A model generated the notes under the pieces. That model had not been told where the DNA came from. It saw only the letters and a list, made by a program, of their open reading frames with translations, and searched no databases. From Leptodactylus fallax (Eukaryota; Chordata; Amphibia; Anura; Leptodactylidae), in NCBI GenBank assembly GCA_947044405.1, contig CAMRHE010001075.1:169787-233786 (forward strand): a DNA stretch of 64,000 bases, in the 5' to 3' direction. Shown piece after piece: positions 22,205-30,870 of this stretch (position 1 is the first letter of the stretch; every line of letters begins with the position of its first letter). The position numbers were made by a program, and so were the translations under genes.

Positions 22205-22555
22205 AACTCTTTTAGGCTGGGGCCCCACATGGCTCATTTTAGGAAATGCCGTGGCAAAAAACCCCGTTTTAAAGTCCCTGCAAAGTGGACTAGCGAATCC
22301 CATGCACACATTGCGTTTTTGGAAATCGCAGCAGGTCAGTCATACCTATGTAAATGCCGGCAGTTTCCCAATAGGTATAATTTGAAGCAGAAAGTCCACA
22401 GAGGAAATATCTGCGGACTTTCTGTGAAAGAGCTTCCTTTATATTTCGCATTCCTTTGCAAGCCAACCTTGCTTTTAGAAAGCATGGGAAAATGTGAAAC
22501 AAAAAAAAAAAGCAGCTTTTCTGCAAAGTGTGGCCTAAGGGTGTATTCACACAAC
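22205..22555 (+). repeat. dispersed repeat family G, copy 1
   Basis: Starts TAGGCTGGGGCCCCACATGGC. Its order of landmarks (AGTGGAC/AGTGAATCCCA, TTTTGGAAATCGCAGCA, GGCAGTTTCCC/TATAGGTATAAT, GAAGCAGAAAG) is repeated at 31790-32055 and 32188-32535. It is non-coding and MITE- or SINE-like. Confidence 0.65.
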
Positions 22556-23099
22556 TGAGTTTCAGCTGTGAAACTTGGTTCATGTGTTGGCAGGATTTAC
22601 CAGCCTGCACCTTATGCTGGGTGAGGTTTTTGAAGCTGCACAGTGAATGGCACAAAATTTATAACATAAATAGTCAATAGCAAAATTGCTGTTTTTTTCT
22701 ATTCCTTCCCAGAAAGAGTTAATAAAAGTTAATCAATTAGGTATATTTACCACCTAAATAATGTATTTAAACACTACCACTTGTCCTGCAAAAAAACAAA
22801 CAAAAACAGTTACATTGATGGAAAAATAAAAAAGCTATAGGGCTTGGTATATGATGATGAAAAAGACTGGTCACAAAGAGGTTAAAGGTACATATGGTAA
22901 TAATGGTTATGGTCATTATTAGAGGACACACAGTTTAACCATTACACAGTGTTCCCTCTGTGAGATACTATAACAAGTGTGAACAGGTTCCAAAAGCAAC
23001 TCACAACAGCTGAACATTTTGAGGAACTTCGGGCTGGTATCTTCAGTCTTTAGTCACAAACATCATCTCTAGAGCCTTCCTTGGCCCCCATGGCAGGCA
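22556..23099. other. unassigned intergenic DNA
   Basis: No gene or recognised repeat. Confidence 0.3.
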
Positions 23100-23330
23100 T
23101 TCTCCATGAAACAGCCTGGAGTCTCTTGTATTGTTACCTCACTAGTGACTGTGACCCAATCCAAGTATGTACCATTAACAACCACCCTCTTTTTTTCTAT
23201 CCATGAGCCAGTTGTTCACCCAATTTCAGTATTTTCATTTTATCTACCAACCTTTTATGTGATACAGTATCAAACGCCCAAGTCTAGGTACACATTCACA
23301 TCCATAGCCTCTGCTAGACCCAGTCTAGAG
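23100..23330 (-). pseudogene. CR1-like non-LTR retrotransposon reverse transcriptase fragment
   Basis: On the minus strand, text typical of the palm domain of CR1/Jockey-type reverse transcriptases can be read across frameshifts: AFDTVSHKRL near 23265-23235, then WVNNWLMDRK near 23225-23195, then VVVNGTYLDWVTVTSEV near 23185-23135. In the family these correspond to the stretches SKAFDxVPHxxL, W..NWL..R..RV.VNG and S.W..V.SGVPQGS. Only about 75 codons are left, with at least two frame changes, so this is an old relic. Confidence 0.6.
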
Positions 23331-23429
23331 TCTACCTCGCAGAACATATAAATCCTTGAAAACTCAGGAATGTATGACAGCTGGATCCAGGGCTTGGTCT
23401 ATGTGGGTGTTATTATTTTTGGGGGGTTT

Positions 23430-23669
23430 TATTGATATTATCCCTAAAAAATTTTTTTGTTTTGGGTTTTTTTGTGGGGGGGGGGCCCCCCCCCCCCCCC
23501 CCCCCCTTTTTTCCTTTTTTTAAAAAGGGGCGGCGCCCTCGTGTGGGGGGGGGGGGGTGTTGTTTTGTTTTTTTTTTTTTTTTGTATATTTTTTGTTTGT
23601 GTTTTTTTTTTTTTTTTTTTCCTTTTTGTGGGGGGGGGCGGTGTTTGTGGTTGTGGGGGGGGGGGGGGG
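23430..23669. other. homopolymer-rich low-complexity block, probable assembly artefact
   Basis: Long runs of G, C and T alternate with little other sequence. It stands exactly where the first ~125-160 bp of the 5' LTR should be: recognisable LTR begins at 23670, within the C-run that follows GGAGTGAGA in the intact LTRs at 29732 and 59950. No coding meaning should be attached to the Pro/Gly-rich frames. Confidence 0.7.
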
Positions 23670-24519
23670 AGACCCCCCCCTTTTATGTCAGCCTGCCTGT
23701 TCTGCAGACAGAGTGTGAGCAGAGCAGCAGGAAGTGACGAGACAGAGAGCAGCAGCCATCTTGGCAAGTGTTGTATTGAACTGGTGTGGAGATTTTTCTG
23801 TACAGCTAAGCTGTATCTTGGCCCAGAGACAAACAGAGTGTAAAGAGAGAACAGGACTAGTGAGTCTACGTGAAAGGAATTGTGCTCAGTGGCTGATCAG
23901 TGAGACTGACATTGTGACTGTGTATATGGATACCACAGATAGAGACTCGCAGTGCTGTTGATGTACTGGACGGCACCTGCTAAATCCCGCTTTACATCCC
24001 AGCTCAGTGTATGGATTCGGCAGGACTGTCAGTGTGCTGAGTGGAATCTGCTGTTGGATTACATTGCATTCAGTTGGTTTCCCTGTCTGTTAAAGAGGAC
24101 TTCATTTCTCCCAAGATCCTGATAACAGTGAGGAGAGGACGCTTCACTATAAAAGAAAGGAACGACTTTGGGCCCCACCGCGCGCTTCTACGGACTGTAA
24201 GCGGTCCACCTGGACCACTGGGGAAAAGGGGGTGCACCCAAATGTGAAGTCAGGGTCAGTTAGGGATAGTTTTGAGTATATTGTTCATTCAGTGTCCATA
24301 CTGCAGAAGTGGACAGAGTAAAAGTAGAAACCATTGCAGAATTTGCCTTGAAATTATTCATGCTATATTGTATATTTTGCTTGTCTTTATCCCTGTCATT
24401 TTACCTTTAACTAGCCTTTATTAACTTATAGTAAATATATATTTTTTTTCTTGAACTACCGCGTGTGCGTTCATTTCTGGTTGCGGAGTCCAAACCACCT
24501 GCCTTGCTCTCGGTTCACA
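23670..24519 (+). repeat. 5' LTR of gypsy copy 1, truncated at its left end
   Basis: Compared with the full 978-bp LTR at 59950-60927, about the first 128 bp are missing and replaced by homopolymer runs. It ends ...CGGTTCACA at 24519. A TATAAAA at 24148-24154 is the likely core promoter. Confidence 0.9.
24148..24154 (+). promoter_or_regulatory. TATA box in gypsy 5' LTR
   Basis: CACTATAAAAGAAAGG. The same motif is at 30338-30344 in the 3' LTR and at 60557-60563 in copy 2, about 607 bp into the complete LTR. It probably sets the U3/R boundary. Confidence 0.6.
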
Positions 24520-24522
24520 AAT

Positions 24523-24540
24523 TGGCGTAGTCGGCAGGAT
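24523..24540 (+). promoter_or_regulatory. primer-binding site, tRNA-Ser
   Basis: TGGCGTAGTCGGCAGGAT starts 3 nt after the LTR end. As I know the vertebrate tRNA-Ser (AGA/UGA type) 3' end, ...ATCCTGCCGACTACG plus CCA, all 18 bases are complementary. It primes minus-strand DNA synthesis. Confidence 0.85.
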
Positions 24541-24552
24541 CCGCTTACCAGA

Positions 24553-25578
24553 ATGGACGGTGACGCACCCGTTCGGGAGAATGGTGCTGGAGGAAGAATG
24601 CCAGCAGGGGCTATAATAAGTCAGTTAGCTAAATTTGATGGCAATAATATGTCAGTGAGTATGTGGGTGGAACAGATACGAATGATACAGCGAATGTACC
24701 AGACCGCACCAGAAGTACTAGTAGAGCTAGCAATATTGACATTACAAGGGGATGCTAAGACCACGGTGATATTGAGGCCATTTGAACAAAGGCAGACATT
24801 TGAGCAAGTAGTCCAGATTCTAGAAACCATTTATGGAGAAACTGCATTGCTGGGGTCTCTGCAGGCTCGGTTCTTCCAGAGGGTACAACAGGAGAATGAA
24901 AGCCTTCCCCAATATGCAAATGCCCTACAAGAACTGCTCCGAGATATTCAAGTGAAGGAAAGAGGGGGCTCGCCAGCCTTCTGTAACCCTGATCGGACTC
25001 TCCGTGACCAGTTTGTCCTGGGGATACGTGACGGCAGTTTAACTGTGACTATGCAGGATTTTATACGACGAGAGACTGATGCTAAATTCCATGATGTACA
25101 GGTAGAGGCCATCTCCCGTGCCAATAGTATGGTCCCGAAGCCCCAGACCGCAGTTGGAGTTACTTTGTCACAGGGGGCTAGTTCTGGCTCAGAGACAGTA
25201 GAAAAGGGGACGGTTAAAGAAATTCTCACAGTAATGCAGAAACTGCAAGAGCAAATGGAACACTTGCACACCCGTTGTGATGAACATTCTATGAAAATTG
25301 CAGACTTCCAGAAAACTGGAGGTGAAAGGGTGAGCCGTCCATACCCAGAAAATCAGAATCACCCACCACCCCGCTGGAGGGATGAGGATAGGACCTACCG
25401 AAGGGGTCCAAATCAGTTAATGCAGTGCTCAGGAGAAATCGAAGGGGCTTACCGAAGGGGCCCAAACAGATGGCCAGAACGACGGGAGATACGCTGCTGG
25501 GAGTGTGGACGGATGGGCCACGTTGCTGCTAGATGTCCAGAGCAGCGACAAACTTATGAGAGACCGCCGTTAAACTGA
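24553..25578 (+). CDS. gag: gypsy gag (capsid-nucleocapsid polyprotein)
   Basis: Structural protein that forms the intracellular particle and packages element RNA. The ATG at 24553 is the first after the primer site and gives 341 residues starting MDGDAPVREN. The frame is open further upstream into the LTR, but without an ATG. A central helical region (about residues 35-200), with WVEQIRMIQRMYQ and LETIYGETALLGSLQARFF, looks like the capsid domain and recalls the gag-derived vertebrate PNMA proteins (inference). The C-terminus has one zinc knuckle, C315-x2-C318-x4-H323-x4-C328, preceded by an Arg/Pro-rich basic stretch, as in nucleocapsids. The stop TGA (25576-25578) directly follows a GTTAAAC heptamer. 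Pol lies in the -1 frame. Confidence 0.93.
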   Translation: MDGDAPVRENGAGGRMPAGAIISQLAKFDGNNMSVSMWVEQIRMIQRMYQTAPEVLVELAILTLQGDAKTTVILRPFEQRQTFEQVVQILETIYGETALLGSLQARFFQRVQQENESLPQYANALQELLRDIQVKERGGSPAFCNPDRTLRDQFVLGIRDGSLTVTMQDFIRRETDAKFHDVQVEAISRANSMVPKPQTAVGVTLSQGASSGSETVEKGTVKEILTVMQKLQEQMEHLHTRCDEHSMKIADFQKTGGERVSRPYPENQNHPPPRWRDEDRTYRRGPNQLMQCSGEIEGAYRRGPNRWPERREIRCWECGRMGHVAARCPEQRQTYERPPLN

Positions 25579-25612
25579 AGTCCCCTGCTGCTGTAGGGCG
25601 TGTAGTAGGGGA
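25569..25612 (+). promoter_or_regulatory. candidate -1 ribosomal frameshift signal at the gag-pol junction
   Basis: The heptamer GTTAAAC (25569-25575) is read by gag as G TTA AAC, followed at once by the gag stop TGA. After a 5-nt spacer (TGAAG) a stem can form between TCCCCTGCT (25581-25589) and AGTAGGGGA (25604-25612), nine pairs with one G-U. A -1 slip at the heptamer enters exactly the frame that is open to 29717. GUUAAAC is a known slippery heptamer (equine arteritis virus). The arrangement is preserved in copy 2 at 61977-62020. The reported function is inference. Confidence 0.75.
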
Positions 25613-28600
25613 GACTGACAAGGAGACTATGTGGGGAGAATGCCCTAATGATGACCTGATCGCTGCAAGTCCTGTTATACAGGTGGAAATGGAGGGTATT
25701 CCGGTTACCGGGATGATTGACACGGGTTCCCAAGTAACGACCTTGAGTAGAGACTGTTATGAACGGTACTTCCAGCAACATGTGAAATATGATCCCCATA
25801 CATTCGTACGAGTGGTCGCAGCTAACCAGTTACCAGTTCCAGTCGTGGGAGTGGCCTGGATGAATGTCCGGGTATGTGGCCAAGATCTAGGTAGGAAAGG
25901 CATTGTGGTGGTACAGGAGTCACATGAAGTAAAGGTCCCTGTCATTTTGGGGATGAATGTGTTAAAAGAATTAGATCAGATCCTCTTTGAAAAGAAAGGT
26001 CACGGTTATTGGAAAGAAACCACCACCCATCGGCCTACTCAAACAGCTTTCCAGCGGCTGATCCGGACATGTGGCTTACAGAAAAGTTCGGATGCGCAGC
26101 GTCCTCTGGCTCGAATTTCAGTTCCTTTGCATACAAAAGTTACACTGCCACCCAGTCGGGAGACAATAGTGTCTATGCCCGTAGGCACCTGTCGGAAACT
26201 AGAGGGCATAGCTGTGTTGGTAGAACCACTGCAGGCAGCCGAAGGAGGTGTTGATCCGCTAGTGGCCCGTTCCTTGGCAATAGTTCGCAATGGAAGAGTA
26301 CCACTTCGATGTGTAAACACTCAGGACCAGAGTGTGGACCTGACCCCAGGGAGGCAGCTGGCTAACATCTATGTGACTCCGGAGGAAGTAAGGAAAGTAA
26401 CTCCAATGCAGCTGAAGCCGACTGAAAGGGATGAGTGGACCGTAACTGTGTCCATGGGAGAAGATGAGGAACCCACCTCTGAATGGAATGGCCGTGCAAT
26501 TCGAGAACAGATGAAGATGGATGCAAGTTCATGTTCTCTGGAATGGGTGCAGAAGGTAGATGAACTGTTGTGGGAGAACCGAGCCGCCTTTTCACGGTAT
26601 GCTGAAGATTTTGGATGTACCACAGGGATCTACCATGAGATTCCCACAGGAGACACCCCTCCAATTAGAGAGCGCTACCGACAAATTCCTCCACAGTTGT
26701 ATCAGGAAGTAAAAGAACTGTTAGCTAAGATGCTACAGGGTGGGATCATCCAAGAAAGCCAGAGTCCCTGGGCAGCTCCTGTGGTGTTAGTAAGAAAAAA
26801 AGATGGGTCCATCCGATTTTGCGTAGACTATCGGAAGTTAAACGCTTGCACCGTACGAGATTCCTACCCCTTGCCACGGATTGAGGAGTCCCTCTCAGCG
26901 CTGGGGAGAGCCCGGTACTTCTCCTCACTAGATCTGGCTAGTGGGTATTGGCAGGTGCCGATGGCCACAAAAGACAAGGAGAAGACGGCATTCATCTTGC
27001 CCATGGGACTATACGAATTTAACCGGATGCCCTTCGGGTTGACAAATGCACCCGGAACGTTTCAGCGGTTGATGGAGAAATGTCTTGGTGACTTCAACTT
27101 TGAGTTCACTCTCATCTACTTGGATGACATTATAGTGTATTCTGCGACCTTTGAAGACCATCTCCACCAGTTGGGGCAAGTATTTCGAAGATTGCGGGAA
27201 CATGGGCTCAAATTGAAACCCAGTAAATGTCGGTTGTTCCAATCTGAAATTGATTACTTGGGTCACCGCGTATCAGGAGAAGGGGTGAGACCATCAAGAG
27301 ACAAGATAGCGGCTGTTCAAGATTGGCCAATACCGACTACCCTGCGAGAAGTGAGGGCGTTCCTTGGAGTAGCCGGTTACTATCGACGGTTTATTAAGGA
27401 TTTCGCCAAGGTAGCAGCACCACTTAATGCTCTCCTACGAGGCACATCCGGTGGTCCAAAGAACCGGTCCGTGAAGTGGGGACTTGAACAGGAACAAGCC
27501 TTCCAGGCATTAAAGGATGCACTGACAACAGCCCCAATCTTGGCATATGCTGATTACCACTTGCCGTTCCAGCTGTATACGGATGCAAGCCTGTATGGTC
27601 TTGGAGCAGTGCTTTCCCAGCTTCAGGATGGCCAGGAGAGGGTCATAGCGTACGGCAGCCGGTCTTTGAGAGATTCTGAAAGAAACCCCGAGAATTATAG
27701 TTCATTTAAGTTGGAGCTGTTGGCACTGGTATGGGCCATGACCGAGAAATTCTCTGAATATTTGACCGGTGCTGAAGTTTTAGTACTGACTGACAACAAC
27801 CCACTAGCTCACCTGGAAAATGCCAAGCTCGGGGCGTTAGAGCAGAGGTGGATAGCCCGAATGACTAAGTTCAATTACCGCATTAAGTATCGGTCCAAGA
27901 CAGAGAACCAGAATGCTGACGGGCTTTCTAGGGTAACCGCCCAGACCCCCACAGTAGACGTGGATCATGAGTTGGAGCATGTGGAGGTGCCCGACTTCAG
28001 CAGATTTTCACAGGCCTTGGCCGCCGCTAATCAGTTTGAGATGGAGGGGACTGAAACGGCTCCTTTCTTTGGTCCCTCACGACAGGAATGGGCACAGATA
28101 CAACAGACCCATGAGGGGCTGGCACAGATGATCAAGTGTGTTGAGAAAGGCCAGAAGCCCTGTAGAGAGGAAAGAGAACGACTGACACGTGAGATATTAT
28201 CTGTTCTGAGTCAGTGGGAAAAGTTGGAGATGAAAAATGGAGTGCTATGCCGAAAGGTCTATTTACCTTCTGAGATCGACATTCGATACCAAATTGTGGT
28301 GCCTAGTGAACTGGCTCGCTCGTTGGCAGTTGAGGCTCATAATAAGAATGGACATTTTGGTCATGAGAAGACCTTTCGTTGGTTACAGCGACTGATTTAC
28401 TGCCCTGGTCTTCGTCAAATGGTCGAAGAAGTATGCCGCAGCTGTCGAACTTGTGAGATCCATAAGGCAATAGAACAGAGAGCTCCCCTGCAAACCATCG
28501 TGACCCAGGAACCTTTAGAAATCGTCATGATAGACTATCTAATGGTGGGCCCATCCAATAGCGGACACCAGTATTGCCTCGTAATGGTGGATCACTTCAC

Positions 28601-29717
28601 CAAATTTGCGGTGGTAACCGCCACCAAGGACCAGACAGCTGAGTCAGCAGCTCGTGCTCTGTGCCAAGATTTCATTCGAGTATATGGGTGCCCCCAACGC
28701 ATCCACTCCGACCAGGGCGCCTGCTTTGAGGGACACGTAATGAAAGAAGTTCAACGTATCTACGGGATAAAGAAGTCGCACACGACTCCATACCACCCTC
28801 AGGGAAATGGGGCCTGTGAAAGATTCAACAGAACTCTGCTACAGATGCTGCGGACTCTGGAGGAAGACAAGAAGTTACAGTGGCCTCAGTTCTTGTCTGA
28901 AATGGTGTGGGCCTATAACAATCAGGTCCATTCTACAACGGGGTACTCTCCTTATACACTTCTCTTTGGGCGGTCTGGGCGAAGTATAGGAGAATTACAG
29001 TTGGATGATGTGGATGGGTTCCCTCCGAGGGATCCAACCTCTTGGGTGCGGGCGCACCGGCAGAGACTTGAGACGATCCATCGATTGGTGCGGCAGCGCC
29101 TGCAAGAACATCCCCATCCTGATAAGACCCCAGTGCAAGAAGCACCATTGCAACCAGGCGACCTGGTGCTAGTTCGTGTCAAGAAACCCCAAGGGAAATT
29201 GGAAAGCCGATGGGAGGCTTTGCCGTATCGTGTTGTTGGCCGCAAGTATGCGAATGGGCCAGTGTACCAGGTCCAGAAAGAAGGAACTGATTGTGTTAGA
29301 GTACTTCACCGAAATATGTTGCGTCTGTGTCATTCTGAAGGGACAAATCATGATGGGCCTGCCAATGTGAATGAGCTCCCACGGTCAGAGAATGGAGGTG
29401 CGGAATGGGCCTCAGACGAGGAGGATGATTGTTGGCCGATCCCTGCTCCTGGGGATGTTCCACCTGTGACTACTGTATCTCCGGCCTGTGCCCCCTCAGG
29501 TGCGGAATCCGCTGGTCCTTCTCAGCCCATAGCTGCAGCACCCCATAATATACCACCGATCCTCAGACGGACCACTAGGCCAAATGCTGGTATTCCCCCT
29601 GTTCGGTATGCGCAGGATGAGTTTGTTTGGCCTGCCATACATCGGTATACTACCACCCTGTGCATAAAAGTACAACCCTCTGGATATACAGTCATAGGCA
29701 GGGACTGCCAATCTTAA
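25575..29717 (+). CDS. pol: gypsy pol (protease, reverse transcriptase, RNase H, integrase)
   Basis: The replication and integration polyprotein. The frame is open from 25560 to 29717, with no stop, and is entered by -1 slippage from gag; the first ATG is 25629. Numbering from that ATG: aspartic protease with DTG at 31-33; reverse transcriptase from about 300 to 560, including FCVDYRKLN and the catalytic YLDD at 497-500; RNase H from about 640 with TDAS, first Asp 652; integrase zinc domain H904-x3-H908 with the CRSCRTC cysteines; catalytic core D969, D1028, E1064, with 35 residues between the last two; then a C-terminal stretch with LPYRV like the GPY/F module. The last 130 residues are acidic and Pro-rich, with no env features. 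All catalytic residues are present. Confidence 0.95.
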   Translation: MKSPAAVGRVVGETDKETMWGECPNDDLIAASPVIQVEMEGIPVTGMIDTGSQVTTLSRDCYERYFQQHVKYDPHTFVRVVAANQLPVPVVGVAWMNVRVCGQDLGRKGIVVVQESHEVKVPVILGMNVLKELDQILFEKKGHGYWKETTTHRPTQTAFQRLIRTCGLQKSSDAQRPLARISVPLHTKVTLPPSRETIVSMPVGTCRKLEGIAVLVEPLQAAEGGVDPLVARSLAIVRNGRVPLRCVNTQDQSVDLTPGRQLANIYVTPEEVRKVTPMQLKPTERDEWTVTVSMGEDEEPTSEWNGRAIREQMKMDASSCSLEWVQKVDELLWENRAAFSRYAEDFGCTTGIYHEIPTGDTPPIRERYRQIPPQLYQEVKELLAKMLQGGIIQESQSPWAAPVVLVRKKDGSIRFCVDYRKLNACTVRDSYPLPRIEESLSALGRARYFSSLDLASGYWQVPMATKDKEKTAFILPMGLYEFNRMPFGLTNAPGTFQRLMEKCLGDFNFEFTLIYLDDIIVYSATFEDHLHQLGQVFRRLREHGLKLKPSKCRLFQSEIDYLGHRVSGEGVRPSRDKIAAVQDWPIPTTLREVRAFLGVAGYYRRFIKDFAKVAAPLNALLRGTSGGPKNRSVKWGLEQEQAFQALKDALTTAPILAYADYHLPFQLYTDASLYGLGAVLSQLQDGQERVIAYGSRSLRDSERNPENYSSFKLELLALVWAMTEKFSEYLTGAEVLVLTDNNPLAHLENAKLGALEQRWIARMTKFNYRIKYRSKTENQNADGLSRVTAQTPTVDVDHELEHVEVPDFSRFSQALAAANQFEMEGTETAPFFGPSRQEWAQIQQTHEGLAQMIKCVEKGQKPCREERERLTREILSVLSQWEKLEMKNGVLCRKVYLPSEIDIRYQIVVPSELARSLAVEAHNKNGHFGHEKTFRWLQRLIYCPGLRQMVEEVCRSCRTCEIHKAIEQRAPLQTIVTQEPLEIVMIDYLMVGPSNSGHQYCLVMVDHFTKFAVVTATKDQTAESAARALCQDFIRVYGCPQRIHSDQGACFEGHVMKEVQRIYGIKKSHTTPYHPQGNGACERFNRTLLQMLRTLEEDKKLQWPQFLSEMVWAYNNQVHSTTGYSPYTLLFGRSGRSIGELQLDDVDGFPPRDPTSWVRAHRQRLETIHRLVRQRLQEHPHPDKTPVQEAPLQPGDLVLVRVKKPQGKLESRWEALPYRVVGRKYANGPVYQVQKEGTDCVRVLHRNMLRLCHSEGTNHDGPANVNELPRSENGGAEWASDEEDDCWPIPAPGDVPPVTTVSPACAPSGAESAGPSQPIAAAPHNIPPILRRTTRPNAGIPPVRYAQDEFVWPAIHRYTTTLCIKVQPSGYTVIGRDCQS

Positions 29718-29731
29718 AGTGGGGGGGAATA
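29717..29731 (+). promoter_or_regulatory. polypurine tract
   Basis: AAGTGGGGGGGAATA-type purine run immediately 5' of the 3' LTR start (TGTAAGAG at 29732). It is the expected primer for plus-strand DNA synthesis. Confidence 0.8.
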
Positions 29732-30641
29732 TGTAAGAGACAGCCAATGTTGTCCTAAGCTTCATTTGTCTGTATAAACTGTTAATGTTGAATGTATTTC
29801 TGTGATTCTGTTCCTTTAAGACAGCAGCCATTGTAATTGTGACATGATGCTGGAGTGAGACCCCCCCCCCTTTTATGTCAGCCTGCCTGTTCTGCAGACA
29901 GAGTGTGAGCAGAGCAGCAGGAAGTGACGAGACAGAGAGCAGCAGCCATCTTGGCAAGTGTTGTATTGAACTGGTGTGGAGATTTTTCTGTACAGCTAAG
30001 CTGTATCTTGGCCCAGAGACAAACAGAGTGTAAAGAGACAACAGGACTAGTGAGTCTACGTGAAAGGAACTGTGCTCAGTGGCTGATCAGTGAGACTGAC
30101 ATTGTGACTGTGTATATGGATACCACAGATAGAGACTCGCAGTGCTGTTGATGTACTGGACGGCACCTGCTAAATCCCGCTTTACATCCCAGCTCAGTGT
30201 ATGGATTCGGCAGGACTGTCAGTGTGCTGAGTGGAATCTGCTGTTGGATTACATTGCATTCAGTTGGTTTCCCTGTCTGTTAAAGAGGACTTCATTTCTC
30301 CCAAGATCCTGATAACAGTGAGGAGAGGACGCTTCACTATAAAAGAAAGGAACGACTTTGGGCCCCACCGCGCGCTTCTACGGACTGTAAGCGGTCCACC
30401 TGGACCACTGGGGGAAAAGGGGTGCACCCAAATGTGAAGTCAGGGTCAGTTAGGGATAGTTTTGAGTATATTGTTCATTCAGTGTCCATACTGCAGAAGT
30501 GGACAGAGTAAAAGTAGAAACCATTGCAGAATTTGCCTTGAAATTATTCATGCTATATTGTATATTTTGCTTGTCTTTATCCCTGTCATTTTACCTTTAA
30601 CTAGCCTTTATTAACTTATAGTAAATATATTTTTTTTTTTT
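29732..30641 (+). repeat. 3' LTR of gypsy copy 1, right end missing
   Basis: Begins TGTAAGAGACAGCC as at 59950 and follows the intact LTR through the TATA box (30338-30344) to the T-run at about 30641. The last ~75 bp, which should run from GAACTACCGCG to TTCACA, are absent and replaced by homopolymers. Confidence 0.9.
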
Positions 30642-30688
30642 CAACCCCCCGGGGGGCCGCCTTTGTTGGGGGGGGCGCCCAAAACCCC

Positions 30689-30719
<31 letters not shown>

Positions 30720-30762
30720 AGAAGAAGTATTTTTTTTTTTTTTATAGCATCCAGCGGCGTAC

Positions 30763-30827
<65 letters not shown>

Positions 30828-30870
30828 AATTAAATATTTTTTTTCCCCTATTTTTTATATTTTTTAAAGT
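30642..30870. other. homopolymer-rich low-complexity block, probable assembly artefact
   Basis: Runs of C, A and more than 40 consecutive T replace the end of the 3' LTR and whatever target duplication followed it. It mirrors the block at 23430-23669 on the other side of the same element. Confidence 0.7.

Larger units (their letters stand above)
23670..30641 (+). mobile_element. Ty3/gypsy LTR retrotransposon, copy 1
   Basis: Order: 5' LTR (23670-24519, left end missing), tRNA-Ser primer site (24523-24540), gag (24553-25578), pol in the -1 frame (25575-29717), polypurine tract (29717-29731) and 3' LTR (29732-30641, right end missing). Pol order protease, RT, RNase H, integrase defines the Ty3/gypsy (Metaviridae) class. 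There is no env. The two LTRs differ by only about four substitutions over roughly 780 comparable bases, so the insertion is young. A second, nearly identical copy starts at 59950. Confidence 0.95.

Noticed and set aside
23432..23843. Pro/Gly/Phe-rich open frames on both strands
   Set aside because: They are translations of homopolymer runs in a probable assembly artefact, continued into LTR sequence.
23734..24247. Two open frames of 75 and 68 codons conserved in all three LTRs (also at 29924-30437 and 60143-60656)
   Set aside because: The LTRs are nearly identical, so conservation carries no information. There are no motifs, and the frames lie in the U3/R region.
29340..29717. Possible env in gypsy copy 1
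   Set aside because: The pol frame ends only 14 bp before the LTR and the last part is acidic and Pro-rich, with no signal peptide, membrane segment or cysteine pattern.
29496..30041. 181-codon minus-strand frame over the pol end and the 3' LTR
   Set aside because: It is antisense to pol and the LTR, has no motif, and exists only because the sense frame leaves it open.
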